Part shown: positions 22,911 to 30,585 of the stretch, in pieces
Layout of the letters: every line of letters begins with the position of its first letter
Numbering within the stretch: position 1 is the stretch's first letter
Assembly: GCF_902459555.1 (NCBI RefSeq)
Contig: NZ_CABPSM010000002.1
Location: 1-64,000, forward strand
Direction: 5' to 3'
DNA: 64,000 nucleotides
Source of the DNA: Pandoraea horticolens
Lineage (GTDB): Bacteria > Pseudomonadota > Gammaproteobacteria > Burkholderiales > Burkholderiaceae
Translations under genes and position numbers: made by a program
The notes under the pieces: model-generated
Databases searched by the model: none
Told to the model about the DNA's origin: nothing
What the model saw: only the letters and a program-made list of their open reading frames with translations

Positions 22911-23885
22911 CTACCTTCGCCGATATCGTCGGTGTTCGACCATGACCCCAACAATGCGGACCGGTTCGCGCTCGTTGCTAATCGTCGGATAGTCTGGATT
23001 CAGCGGCACCAGCGCGAAGATCTCAATTCCTTCTGTGCTGGTGCCCCGCGGCTGATACGTCTTGAATGTTGCCTCGTCGCGCCCGTTGGTGGCCACAACG
23101 AAGTCCCCAGCGATCGGGCGGACCGTCGGATCCACGAGAATCCGGTCGCCTTCTCGAAAATCCGGCTCCATCGAACGGCCCTCGATCTCAAGCGCGAAAG
23201 CGCTATCAGACAGGTCCAGATCTGTAAGCAGATACTCGAACGCGTCGCCGGCGGGGAAGGGCGTGACCGTCTCATGCATCAGTCCAGCCTGCACGCTACT
23301 GATCAAGGGTATGCGCCGCTTACCGACTTCTGCGGGGCGCACATTCATGGGGCGCTCCATAGGGCCGGTACCATCACGCAGCCATGCGGGTTCAACCCGC
23401 AGGAAGTTTGCCAGAGTGATTACTTTTTCGTCCTCGACCTCTTCAGTAGAGCCACTGAACCACAAGGCAACGGCCGACGGACTGATACCCCCAGCTTCCG
23501 CGATATCGGACTTCTGCCGAACACCGCGCAGGCTCATCGCGTAATGCAGCCTGGCTGCAAAGCTCTCCGGGCGGTACGAATTCAGGTACTTCGGGACCGG
23601 CTTTTGCCCAGGCCCAATGAGTGACGGAATGCGCCGATTCCCCTTGCCAGTGATAAGCCAAAACATATTGAAGCCATACGCTTCTTGAATACGGGCGGCT
23701 TGATCGTGGCCGATATCCGGCAGTTCGCCAGAAAACCATTTCGCCGTCGTGCCTGGCGCCGCACCAACGGTTTCTTCCAGAGCCTCCGGCGCGATTCCAG
23801 CTTCGTCCAAAAGGGCTGATATGCGCTGGGCGAGGCCCTCATATGCCCGCGTTGCTGTGGGTCGGTTGTCGATGTTCATGGTCAT
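22911..23885 (-). CDS. CI-type repressor with two helix-turn-helix domains and S24 peptidase
   Basis: 324 aa. Two N-terminal helix-turn-helix-like regions (about 15-85 and 105-175; the second has SDIAEAGGISPSAVALWFSG) precede a LexA/UmuD-type S24 domain. Autocleavage site Ala200-Gly201 (SSVQAGLM), Ser238 (EGRSMEPDF) and Lys275 (EATFKTY) are present. It should be cleaved when RecA is activated, inducing the prophage. The C-terminal 140 residues closely resemble those of the next gene and both end HRRYRRR. The genes are 8 bases apart, so one mRNA encodes two repressors. Confidence 0.9.
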   Translation of the reverse strand: MTMNIDNRPTATRAYEGLAQRISALLDEAGIAPEALEETVGAAPGTTAKWFSGELPDIGHDQAARIQEAYGFNMFWLITGKGNRRIPSLIGPGQKPVPKYLNSYRPESFAARLHYAMSLRGVRQKSDIAEAGGISPSAVALWFSGSTEEVEDEKVITLANFLRVEPAWLRDGTGPMERPMNVRPAEVGKRRIPLISSVQAGLMHETVTPFPAGDAFEYLLTDLDLSDSAFALEIEGRSMEPDFREGDRILVDPTVRPIAGDFVVATNGRDEATFKTYQPRGTSTEGIEIFALVPLNPDYPTISNEREPVRIVGVMVEHRRYRRR

Positions 23886-23893
23886 GCCGGAGC

Positions 23894-24583
23894 CTACCGG
23901 CGGCGATATCGCCGGTGCTCAACCATCACGCCGATGATCCGAGCCGGCTCATGTTCGCTGTTGATGGTTGGATAGTCTGTGTTCAACGGGACCAACTCAA
24001 ACACCTCGCGGCCGCCCGCTCCGATGCCCCGTGGCCGGTACTTCTTGAACGTAGCTTCTTCGCGCCCATTTTTCGCTACAACGAAGTCGCCCGGCTGGGC
24101 TTGTAGACCTGGGTCGACGATGATGCGATCACCTTCCTTGAATTCTGGCTCCATCGACTGCCCTTCGATCTCGAGTGCGAATGCATGCTCGGACAGTTGA
24201 AGGTCGGTCAACAAATACTCGAACGCAACGCCGGGCGGAAACGGGTTAACCGCTTCGGTCATCTGGCCTGCCTGGACGCTGCTTATCAGGGGGACTCGCC
24301 GCATTCCAATATCGGCCGGGCGGATGTTGGTGTTGCCGGGATCGGCGCTTGAGAGCATTTGACCCTGACCATCATCGATCCAAGTGGCGCTGATGCCTAG
24401 CTCCCGCTGTGCGAGCAGTCGACCTTGCTTCGATACGCCATTGCCGCGGTAGGCCCAGTTATTAATCGTCTGCTCACTTTGATTCAACGCACGAGCGAGA
24501 TCTGCGACGGACGAAATTGTCGGTCGCACCTGCTTGGCTGCGTCGAACAGCCGCCGAAAGGTCTGGTGCATCTCTTTTTCCAT
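23894..24583 (-). CDS. cI: CI-type repressor, S24 peptidase family
   Basis: 229 aa. N-terminal DNA-binding domain (VADLARALNQSEQTINNWAY) and S24 domain with cleavage site Ala105-Gly106 (SSVQAGQM), Ser143 and Lys180. Length and layout are those of classical lambda-type repressors. An in-frame ATG at 24571 with GGAAAAAGAG upstream is an alternative start. It is divergent from the Cro-like gene with three operator-like dyads between them, so it is the best candidate for the immunity repressor. Its relation to the larger paralogue downstream is unclear. Confidence 0.92.
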   Translation of the reverse strand: MEKEMHQTFRRLFDAAKQVRPTISSVADLARALNQSEQTINNWAYRGNGVSKQGRLLAQRELGISATWIDDGQGQMLSSADPGNTNIRPADIGMRRVPLISSVQAGQMTEAVNPFPPGVAFEYLLTDLQLSEHAFALEIEGQSMEPEFKEGDRIIVDPGLQAQPGDFVVAKNGREEATFKKYRPRGIGAGGREVFELVPLNTDYPTINSEHEPARIIGVMVEHRRYRRR

Positions 24584-24602
24584 CCGCTAATGGTCGCTCA
24601 AC

Positions 24603-24655
24603 TAAACATGTTGTTGATAAACGTCGTGTTTGCGTTTTTGCTACACATGATGTTT
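24603..24655. promoter_or_regulatory. OR-like operators (three sites) and PR
   Basis: Sites AAACATGTTGTT (24604-24615), AAACGTCGTGTTT (24619-24631) and ACACATGATGTTT (24643-24655) resemble the OL dyads. A rightward promoter is suggested by TTGCGT (24630-24635), 17 bp, TTTAAT (24653-24658). Transcription would then begin at or next to the Cro-like ATG at 24665, implying a leaderless mRNA. Confidence 0.6.
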
Positions 24656-24664
24656 AATGCGGGC

Positions 24665-24949
24665 ATGGACATCAGCAAAGTTGATCACCCTGATTGGGCG
24701 CTAATCGTGCGTCACGGCGGACCGGCCAAAGTGGCTCGGTTGCTGGGCTATGAGGCGAACGGCGGAACACAACGAGTTCAGAACTGGCGATACCGAGGTG
24801 TCCCTGCTGAGGTCAAAATCGCGTTCCCCGAAATTTTTCTCAGTGATCTCGTCCGACGGCGCCACCGATCGAGCGCCGACGCTGCAAGAGACAGCGCGGG
24901 CGCAAATCTTGAATGTGTTGGGGGCGGCGCTTCTGGAGATAGCCAATGA
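24665..24949 (+). CDS. Cro-like regulator
   Basis: 94 aa. Residues 8-60 (IVRHGGPAKVARLLGYEANG and RVQNWRYRGVPAEVK) form a Cro/YdaS-type helix-turn-helix. It is the first rightward gene at the immunity region and should compete with CI at the operators. The last 30 residues are Arg/Ala/Ser-rich and look unlike a Cro tail, whereas another frame over the same bases looks more protein-like, so a frameshift near 24840 is possible. There is no ribosome site before the ATG. Confidence 0.75.
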   Translation: MDISKVDHPDWALIVRHGGPAKVARLLGYEANGGTQRVQNWRYRGVPAEVKIAFPEIFLSDLVRRRHRSSADAARDSAGANLECVGGGASGDSQ

Positions 24950-25082
24950 TCTTAGTGAAATGGCTGATGGCCATGACTCGAAAGAGGCGGTGCGCGGGAG
25001 CGACGCGGATTCCCGCGCCGCTCGTCAGTCGGTGGCAGAAGGAAATGCAAGATGCGATCAGTGCAGCAACTTGCGGATCTGA
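24843..25082 (+). CDS. Possible small gene overlapping the Cro-like tail
   Basis: A GTG-started frame gives about 79 aa with a helical stretch TARAQILNVLGAALLEIAND. It could be an independent small early gene, or the true C-terminus of the Cro-like protein after a frameshift. No ribosome site stands out. Its end overlaps the antisense gene at 25058. Confidence 0.35.
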   Translation: MISSDGATDRAPTLQETARAQILNVLGAALLEIANDLSEMADGHDSKEAVRGSDADSRAARQSVAEGNARCDQCSNLRI

Positions 25083-25321
25083 TCCTCGGCAGTTTGATCC
25101 TGAACTGCATTCAGCCCATCCGAAATCTGCCGGAGAACCATCGCAATGAGCGCTCGATTGTTCATCTCCTCGGGAAGTCCGGTGACAGTCGCTGAAAAAT
25201 GCTGCGCCAAATCCGACTTTGAAAGCACGCCGGATTTCGACAGGTAGTCGGCCAAGGTTACGACGGCTGTCTGCGTGCCAGCAAGCAGGCCGACGATGAC
25301 GTTCAGTTGTTCTTTGGTCAT
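25058..25321 (-). CDS. Small leftward gene in the rightward early region
   Basis: 87 aa from the ATG at 25321, which has TAGGAG upstream. The body is helical (TKEQLNVIVGLLAGTQTAVV). It is transcribed against the early rightward genes, so it is probably expressed in the lysogen or acts through antisense effects. Unknown function. Confidence 0.6.
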   Translation of the reverse strand: MTKEQLNVIVGLLAGTQTAVVTLADYLSKSGVLSKSDLAQHFSATVTGLPEEMNNRALIAMVLRQISDGLNAVQDQTAEDQIRKLLH

Positions 25322-25438
25322 GAGCACTCCTAGATTGAGTGAACTGGTTGTGTGGAAACACCATTCTCGCATGACGGTGAGTGCTCATTCTTAGTCCTAG
25401 GTAGTTGGCAGTAGACAAAAAAATTTTCGACGGAAGCC

Positions 25439-25462
25439 AACCGGTAATTCAACCGGTAATCC
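25439..25462. repeat. 12-bp direct repeat before the early regulator
   Basis: AACCGGTAAT occurs twice in tandem (about 25438-25447 and 25451-25460), directly upstream of the start at 25492. It may be the binding site of an early regulator. Confidence 0.5.
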
Positions 25463-25491
25463 GATGAAATGTCCCTATGAGGGAGCAACGC

Positions 25492-25887
25492 ATGCAACAA
25501 CAAGAAAACCTTGAAACCAGCACTGGTCATGGACTTGGCCGAATCGAACTTGACCTTTCTCGCCCGGCAAAGACGTTCGTCCCGACTGCCGCGCTTGATG
25601 CCTGTGAGAGCTACCGCGACGCCGTGCGCTTAGCGTGGGAGTCGCGCGCGAACCAGGGGATGACGCAACGATTCCTTGGAGTTGCCTGCGCGCTTTACGC
25701 GCCGCATGTCTCCGATTACTTGGCGAAGGACGCCGTCGATTCGAAGGGAAACCGTCGGCGTGACTTACCCGCCGAGAAGATCGACGAGTTCGAGCGCGTG
25801 GTTGGCAATCGTGCTGTGTCGCAATACCTGATGCGCAAAGCGATGCTGACGATCATGGAAGAGGTGATCGCGGCGAGGGCTGCATGA
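25492..25887 (+). CDS. Phage early DNA-binding regulator (CII-position)
   Basis: 131 aa from the ATG at 25492, preceded by GAGGGAG. The central part (GMTQRFLGVACALYAPHVSD) and the later RDLPAEKIDEFERVVGNRAV fit a helix-turn-helix regulator of the type found at the cII position in beta-proteobacterial lambdoid phages. It lies after cro and before the replication genes. Activation of lysogeny promoters is inferred from position only. Confidence 0.65.
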   Translation: MQQQENLETSTGHGLGRIELDLSRPAKTFVPTAALDACESYRDAVRLAWESRANQGMTQRFLGVACALYAPHVSDYLAKDAVDSKGNRRRDLPAEKIDEFERVVGNRAVSQYLMRKAMLTIMEEVIAARAA

Positions 25888-26075
25888 CATATGTAGAAGC
25901 TCTCAAGCGAGCTAGAGAAGCTGCTCAGCGGGCGGCCGGCATAGCGGGTACGCAAGATGCGAAGGCATTTCAAAAGGCGCTCGAAGACCAAGTTTTGGGA
26001 GATCCCGAGCTTGAGGCGGCGTTCGTGATTGCCGGTTATGCCGTTGCCCAGTCCGAGACTAATACAAGGCACTGA
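25884..26075 (+). CDS. Small phage early protein (63 aa)
   Basis: Overlaps the regulator stop by 4 bases. Helical, Ala-rich, with a possible short hydrophobic stretch (AAFVIAGYAVA). Unknown function. Confidence 0.6.
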   Translation: MTYVEALKRAREAAQRAAGIAGTQDAKAFQKALEDQVLGDPELEAAFVIAGYAVAQSETNTRH

Positions 26076-26080
26076 CCACC

Positions 26081-26155
26081 ATGCTTGAAATCATTGTCCC
26101 GCTCGTCCCCATCTTCGCTGTGGCCGTTCCGACCATTCTGATCTTCCGAGGTTGA
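26081..26155 (+). CDS. Tiny hydrophobic peptide (24 aa)
   Basis: MLEIIVPLVPIFAVAVPTIL plus IFRG: a single membrane helix. It fits exactly between the neighbouring genes (6 and 3 bases). Its ribosome site is weak. Plausible small membrane peptide. Confidence 0.4.
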   Translation: MLEIIVPLVPIFAVAVPTILIFRG

Positions 26156-26158
26156 TCA

Positions 26159-26347
26159 ATGAAGACGCTCAATGAAATGTCAGGTGTGATCACTGCGCCC
26201 GTTGATGTGGTGAACGACCGAATTGAATACACGGTTACCGGGTGGGCCTATGCCGGGACACTCCAAGCTGAAGAGTCCGAACCGACGATGTGCATCGGTT
26301 GCGGCTCTGTCCGTAAGCCGACCGGCGAGATGCCGTGCGACCACTGA
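26159..26347 (+). CDS. Small early protein with Cys pairs (62 aa)
   Basis: C-terminal CIGCGSVRKPTGEMPCDH suggests one zinc-binding site. Starts 3 bases after the preceding tiny ORF. Unknown function. Confidence 0.6.
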   Translation: MKTLNEMSGVITAPVDVVNDRIEYTVTGWAYAGTLQAEESEPTMCIGCGSVRKPTGEMPCDH

Positions 26348-26356
26348 GGCGCGACC

Positions 26357-26506
26357 GTGAAACTGAAGCGCTTCGCCATATCGAACATGCTGGTGGGCTT
26401 GTATGTAGTTTTTCTCTGGCACAACGGGATTCGTTTCCCCGACCCGCAGTTATTTGTCGCCGCTATGTTCGCTGCCGCTTTCCAACTGGACGGGAGGTAT
26501 CAATGA
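26357..26506 (+). CDS. Small membrane protein (49 aa)
   Basis: GTG start. A hydrophobic segment MLVGLYVVFLW, then FVAAMFAAAF. The stop overlaps the ATG of the next gene (ATGA), supporting real translation. Unknown function. Confidence 0.5.
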   Translation: MKLKRFAISNMLVGLYVVFLWHNGIRFPDPQLFVAAMFAAAFQLDGRYQ

Positions 26507-26775
26507 GTTCACATCGAGTCAATCAAGCGTGGGGCGTCGAGCTTCGCCACACCGAAAAGATCGTGCTGCTGGCGTTGAGCCACCACGCCGTTATGTCGAC
26601 GGGCGAGTCGCAGCCGAAGGTGAGCCGCTTGGCGCGTGACTGCGGCATGTCGGAATCTGCGGTACGCGAGTCCATCAAGGCGCTGGAAGCAGCGGGGCAT
26701 ATCGCTACAGTTCCCGTTCGCCGCGGTGTGACGCTCTTTCGGGTGCTTGGTGCCCAGAACGGTTCCCAGGCATAA
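26503..26775 (+). CDS. Winged-helix protein, early replication region
   Basis: 90 aa. HTEKIVLLALSHHAVMSTGE then KVSRLARDCGMSESAVRESI and KALEAAGHIATVPVRRG form a complete winged helix-turn-helix. This resembles the helix-turn-helix domain of phage replication initiators. It lies directly before the initiator-like gene and may be a split part of it or a regulator. Confidence 0.75.
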   Translation: MSSHRVNQAWGVELRHTEKIVLLALSHHAVMSTGESQPKVSRLARDCGMSESAVRESIKALEAAGHIATVPVRRGVTLFRVLGAQNGSQA

Positions 26776-26777
26776 CG

Positions 26778-27821
26778 ATGGCGCAAGCGGCACAGGTGAT
26801 CCAGTTCCCGGAGGCAAAGGCCCCTCAACTTGAGGACGGCTACTTGCGGATTGCGAACGAGTTGCGGCGCGCGATTACATGGGCGCGTTTGACTGCATAC
26901 CAGCGTTGCATCCTCGACGTTGTGATGGCGCAGACCTACGGTTTCAACAAGCTCTCTGACGATATCGCGCGCACAAAGTTTGAGGACGAAACTGGTATCG
27001 ATGCGTCAGACGTCCGCCGCACGATCAAGCAATTGGTCGAGATGAACATTATCACCCGTGCGGATGGCCGCTACGCGCATACGTATAGCGTGAACAAGCG
27101 CCACGGCACATGGGTTCTGCCTGATGCGCGCAAGCTCGTGAATAAACCGGGATTTGAGGAGGGGAATCACCCCCTTACAGGAGGGGATTCCCCCCGGAAT
27201 GAGGGGGGGAATCCCCCTGTGGCAGGAGGTGAATCCCCCCCCTCAAAAGACAACCTCAAAACACAGAATCAAAAGACAACTTCAAAAGAAACCCTTTCGC
27301 GCTCGCTTCGCAAGCGCTTTGAGATTTTCTGGGTGGGGTATCCGAAACGGAAATCCAAGAAGACCGCCGAGAAGGCGTTCGCAAAGCTCAACCCTGACGA
27401 GCAGCTCTTCGACGACCTGATGGCGGGTCTAGGGCGGGCCAAGACATCGGGGCAATGGGCAAACCCGCAATACATCCCGCACGCCGCGTCGTGGTTGAAC
27501 GCCGGTGGCTGGATGGACGAGATTCAATCCACCTACACCGATGCCGAACTGGCCGTGATCCGGGGTTACAACGAAGTTCTCGGGGAGCATGTCGGCAGAG
27601 TCGATGAGACCGTGTTCGTGGAGGAGCGGGCCGGCGCAATCCGTGCGTTGATCACTCTGGGCACCGAGAAGCGCCAGAACCCGGAGATGTGGCGCGATTA
27701 CTTTCCATGGGTCAAGGCGAACGTCGAGATGCCGCCCACCGCCGGCTTCGACTGGCTAATCAGCCCGAAAGGCTTCACCAACGTGATCGGCGGTCAGCAC
27801 AACAAGGCGGACAAGCGATGA
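26778..27821 (+). CDS. Phage replication initiator (lambda O-like)
   Basis: 347 aa. Residues 15-115 match the phage replication protein O N-terminal domain (GYLRIANELRRAITWARLTA, YQRCILDVVMAQTYG, KFEDETGIDASDVRRTI). A low-complexity Gly/Pro/Glu segment at about 128-160 follows; it is encoded by the repeat cluster that probably serves as the origin. The C-terminal domain (FWVGYPKRKSKKTAEKAFAK) is like that of primase/DnaT-type phage proteins. It binds the origin and should load the DnaB helicase encoded next, whose ATG overlaps its stop by 4 bases. Confidence 0.88.
   Translation: MAQAAQVIQFPEAKAPQLEDGYLRIANELRRAITWARLTAYQRCILDVVMAQTYGFNKLSDDIARTKFEDETGIDASDVRRTIKQLVEMNIITRADGRYAHTYSVNKRHGTWVLPDARKLVNKPGFEEGNHPLTGGDSPRNEGGNPPVAGGESPPSKDNLKTQNQKTTSKETLSRSLRKRFEIFWVGYPKRKSKKTAEKAFAKLNPDEQLFDDLMAGLGRAKTSGQWANPQYIPHAASWLNAGGWMDEIQSTYTDAELAVIRGYNEVLGEHVGRVDETVFVEERAGAIRALITLGTEKRQNPEMWRDYFPWVKANVEMPPTAGFDWLISPKGFTNVIGGQHNKADKR
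27156..27291. other. Candidate prophage replication origin inside the initiator gene
   Basis: Between 27156 and 27243 four copies of a GGGGAATCCCCC-like element (both arms of an imperfect dyad) are arrayed about 20-24 bp apart. An A-rich, easily melted stretch follows (27243-27291; repeated TCAAAAGACAAC). Lambda has the same plan: iterons inside gene O next to an AT-rich unwinding element. Function is inferred. Confidence 0.65.
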
Positions 27822-29191
27822 GCGGCCAGGACAACAATCGACCGATCGCAGTGATCGAAGCCGAGCAGGCCGTTATTGGCGCACTGCTGTTCGATAACGA
27901 TGCGATCGACCGTATCGCCGGGCTGAAGGCGGAGCACTTCTTCCGCGCCGATCATCGGACGATTTTCGCTGAGGTTGTCGCCATGCTCAGTGCAAACCAG
28001 CCGGCCGACGCGTTCACGGTATTCGGTCGTATTTCGGCCAAGGGCGGCGCTGACGCTATCGGCGGAATCGGCTACCTCAACGACCTAGTCGCCAGCCTGC
28101 CCAGCTCGGCGAATGTTGCGCACTACGCCGAGATGGTCATCGACCGTGCGCAGAAGCGTGGGCTCGCTGCCGCCGGATCGCGCATGCAGGAGATGGCGCA
28201 CAACCCGAATGGAGCGACGGCCGGCGAACTGGTCGACCGAGCGCAGGCTGAGGTAGAGCGCCTTGCAGAGGGGCGTGCAGCTACCGCACCGATCTTGGCC
28301 GCCGAGGGCCTGTCGCACTTTCTGGTCGGGATGGAGCGTCGTTTTGACGGCGAGATCGACCCGGCGCGAACGGGTTATGACGCGCTCGACGACCGGATCG
28401 CCGGTGGCATGAAGGGTGGCGACTTGATCATCGTCGCGGCTCGCCCTTCGATGGGGAAAACGGCGTTCTCGCTCAACGTTGCGTCCAACGTAGCGGAAAG
28501 CAAGCCGACGCTGTTCCTTTCGATGGAAATGTCGGCAGAGCAACTACACGCGCGAATGATGGCACGCCATGCCGGGGTGAATTTCGGTCATCTGATCGAA
28601 CCGAAGAAGCTGACCGACATGGAGTGGGGACAGTTACCCGCCGGGGTAAGCCGCATCAACGACCTATCCCTGTACTTCGACGATCAGCCGGGCCTGTCTC
28701 TGTTGGATGTTCGTAGCAAGGCGCGCGGCATCAAGCGTCGTCATGGCCTTGGCCTGATCGTGGTCGATTACCTCGGCCTGATGACCGGTGGGCAGGGAGA
28801 CAACCGCACGCAGGAGATTGGTAGCTACTCGCGGGGTCTGAAAGCGCTCGCGAAAGAGTTGGACGTGCCGATCATCGCGCTCGCGCAGCTCAATCGCGAA
28901 CTTGAAAAGCGCCCCAACAAGCGCCCCGTTATGTCGGACCTGCGGGATTCGGGCGAGATTGAGCAGGACGCGGACACGATCTTGTTCCTGTATCGCGACG
29001 AAGTTTATCACCCTGACAGCCCCGATCGTGGATTGTGCGAAGTGATCATCGGGAAGCAGCGCAACGGGCCGTTGGGCCATGTGGCGCTTGGCTTCCAAGG
29101 CGAGTTCCAACGCTTCTCCCAACTATCTGCCGGCGCGTCGTTTGGTCGCCGCGATGACGGCGAGCAAGCAAAGGGTAGGGCAACGTTTTGA
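27818..29191 (+). CDS. dnaB: Replicative DNA helicase (DnaB family)
   Basis: 457 aa. N-terminal collar domain (IAVIEAEQAVIGALLFDNDA) and RecA-like motor with Walker A ARPSMGKT at 208-215, Walker B-like GLIVVDYLGLM, and LAQLNRELEKR and DLRDSGEIEQDAD motifs. The full domain order and normal length imply an active hexameric helicase. The phage therefore brings its own helicase and does not need to recruit the host one. It overlaps the initiator by 4 bases. Confidence 0.96.
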   Translation: MSGQDNNRPIAVIEAEQAVIGALLFDNDAIDRIAGLKAEHFFRADHRTIFAEVVAMLSANQPADAFTVFGRISAKGGADAIGGIGYLNDLVASLPSSANVAHYAEMVIDRAQKRGLAAAGSRMQEMAHNPNGATAGELVDRAQAEVERLAEGRAATAPILAAEGLSHFLVGMERRFDGEIDPARTGYDALDDRIAGGMKGGDLIIVAARPSMGKTAFSLNVASNVAESKPTLFLSMEMSAEQLHARMMARHAGVNFGHLIEPKKLTDMEWGQLPAGVSRINDLSLYFDDQPGLSLLDVRSKARGIKRRHGLGLIVVDYLGLMTGGQGDNRTQEIGSYSRGLKALAKELDVPIIALAQLNRELEKRPNKRPVMSDLRDSGEIEQDADTILFLYRDEVYHPDSPDRGLCEVIIGKQRNGPLGHVALGFQGEFQRFSQLSAGASFGRRDDGEQAKGRATF

Positions 29192-29370
29192 CGCGGGCCG
29201 AATGCTGGCGGCGCTTTGAGGAAGCGGCACGGGCGGCGCTAGTTGGTCACGGAAACATCGCACGGGCGTTTGTCTCATCCGTTCGGCGGCGCTGTGGCGA
29301 TGAAGTGGCAGGTCAGCAAGAGAAGGAGTTGCGGGCGTACATCGAACACCTACGGAGGAAGGGCAAGTGA
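29188..29370 (+). CDS. Small phage protein (60 aa)
   Basis: TTG start overlapping the helicase stop. A helical basic peptide with Trp and Cys (TRAECWRRFEEAARAALVGH). Unknown function. Confidence 0.55.
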   Translation: MTRAECWRRFEEAARAALVGHGNIARAFVSSVRRRCGDEVAGQQEKELRAYIEHLRRKGK

Positions 29371-29849
29371 GCAGAAAGGGGCTGACGTTTCCCGAGGGCG
29401 CGGTGAGTAATGGCCGAGTTGGCACGGCGCGGATTCGCGAACAGATTGGTGCCACCGCTGCTGTGCTGGTGTCGACCGTTCCCGCGCCGCTGGCTCAGCC
29501 GATCCTCGCTATGGTCGAAGAGAAACGCTCGAAGTACAGCAACAAGAAGTGCGAAGTTGATGGAGTCAAGTTTGATAGCCGGGCAGAGGCTCGCCGATGG
29601 TCGCAGCTAGTGGGGATGCAGGCGCAAGGGGAGATTTGTGCGTTGGAGCGGCAGGTGGTCTATGTGTTGGCTCCTGGGGTCGTGATCAATGGACGGAAGG
29701 CCCCTCCACTTCGTTACGTCGCTGACTTTGTATGCGAGCGTGGTGAGGAAACCGTGATCGAAGACGTGAAAGGGGTGATCACGCCGGAATACCGGATCAA
29801 GCGTCACCTGATGGCATTGAAGGGTTTGAGCATCGTGGAGATCAAATGA
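29367..29849 (+). CDS. DUF1064 phage nuclease-like protein
   Basis: 160 aa from a GTG at 29367; an internal ATG before EEKRSKYSNKKCEVDG is an alternative. The motifs SKYSNKKCEVDGVKFDSRAE, LRYVADFVC and VIEDVKGVIT match the DUF1064 family. Its E.....D...DVKG pattern is that of PD-(D/E)XK nucleases. In lambdoid phages this position often holds junction-resolving or repair nucleases. Exact substrate unknown. Confidence 0.8.
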   Translation: MSRKGLTFPEGAVSNGRVGTARIREQIGATAAVLVSTVPAPLAQPILAMVEEKRSKYSNKKCEVDGVKFDSRAEARRWSQLVGMQAQGEICALERQVVYVLAPGVVINGRKAPPLRYVADFVCERGEETVIEDVKGVITPEYRIKRHLMALKGLSIVEIK

Positions 29850-30163
29850 AGCACGGGATTCTGGAGTCCATGGACAGAGGAGTCTGGTACTGCGTAGAAA
29901 CGCTGTCCTCGCTTACGGGATATGCGCATCGAGAAACCAGAGACATGTGCCTATTGCTCGTAGGCGAGGGTTTGCTGGATATGGAGACTCTCAACGAGAA
30001 GCGTAGATTCCGCTTGGCGGTAACGAAACGCTCGTCGCGGCAGCCGGACTACACCTGCGTGCCGACGACGGCAACCGGCCCCTACCGTCCGCGCTGGACT
30101 CAACTCGAGGGTTACGGCTCTGCCAATGCGACATTCCGGGAACTCGCGGAGATGGTTCGGTGA
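29846..30163 (+). CDS. Phage early hypothetical protein
   Basis: 105 aa. The N-terminal half (LESMDRGVWYCVETLSSLTG and RETRDMCLLLVGEGLLD) looks like a winged helix. It is coupled to both neighbours by 4-base overlaps. Unknown function. Confidence 0.65.
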   Translation: MKHGILESMDRGVWYCVETLSSLTGYAHRETRDMCLLLVGEGLLDMETLNEKRRFRLAVTKRSSRQPDYTCVPTTATGPYRPRWTQLEGYGSANATFRELAEMVR

Positions 30164-30585
30164 TGCGCCGTACGCCGATGAAACGAACGAGCTTCAAGCG
30201 CAAAGCGGGAAGCGCGCTCAACGCATTCAGTGGTAAGGCAGTCCTTCACGGCACGATGTTCAAGCGCAAGGCCCCGAAAAAGCGGGAGGGGCACGACAAG
30301 CGGATGTTGGTGGCCTGCCGCGGGGAGCGGTGCTACCTACGGGTGCCCGGTGTCTGCCTTCCGTCGGCCGATACGGTCGTGCCCTGCCATTCCAACGAAC
30401 AGCAGCACGGCAAGGGGATGGGGATCAAGGCGCGAGACGAGTTCACGGTGCCTGGCTGTCAGGCCTGTCATGTGTGGCTGGATCAAGGATCCGCGCCGCG
30501 CGACCAGAAATTCAGCGTTTGGCGTTCCGCATACCGAGAGTGGGAGCCGGCGCGAGTTGCAAAGCTCTCAATCGAGGTGGACTGA
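30160..30585 (+). CDS. DUF1364-like phage nuclease domain protein
   Basis: 141 aa. A basic N-terminus (MKRTSFKRKAGSA) precedes a Cys/His cluster: CRGERCYLRVPGVC, then CHSNEQQHGKGMGIKARDEF and PGCQACHVWLDQG. The pattern matches DUF1364, a zinc-containing HNH-like family found at the ninX/rusA position of lambdoid phages. Likely a DNA nuclease in phage recombination, though activity is unproven. Confidence 0.75.
   Translation: MMRRTPMKRTSFKRKAGSALNAFSGKAVLHGTMFKRKAPKKREGHDKRMLVACRGERCYLRVPGVCLPSADTVVPCHSNEQQHGKGMGIKARDEFTVPGCQACHVWLDQGSAPRDQKFSVWRSAYREWEPARVAKLSIEVD

Noticed and set aside
24946-25149. 67-aa ORF after the Cro-like gene
   Set aside because: It overlaps the better supported antisense gene at 25058-25321 and shows no domain.
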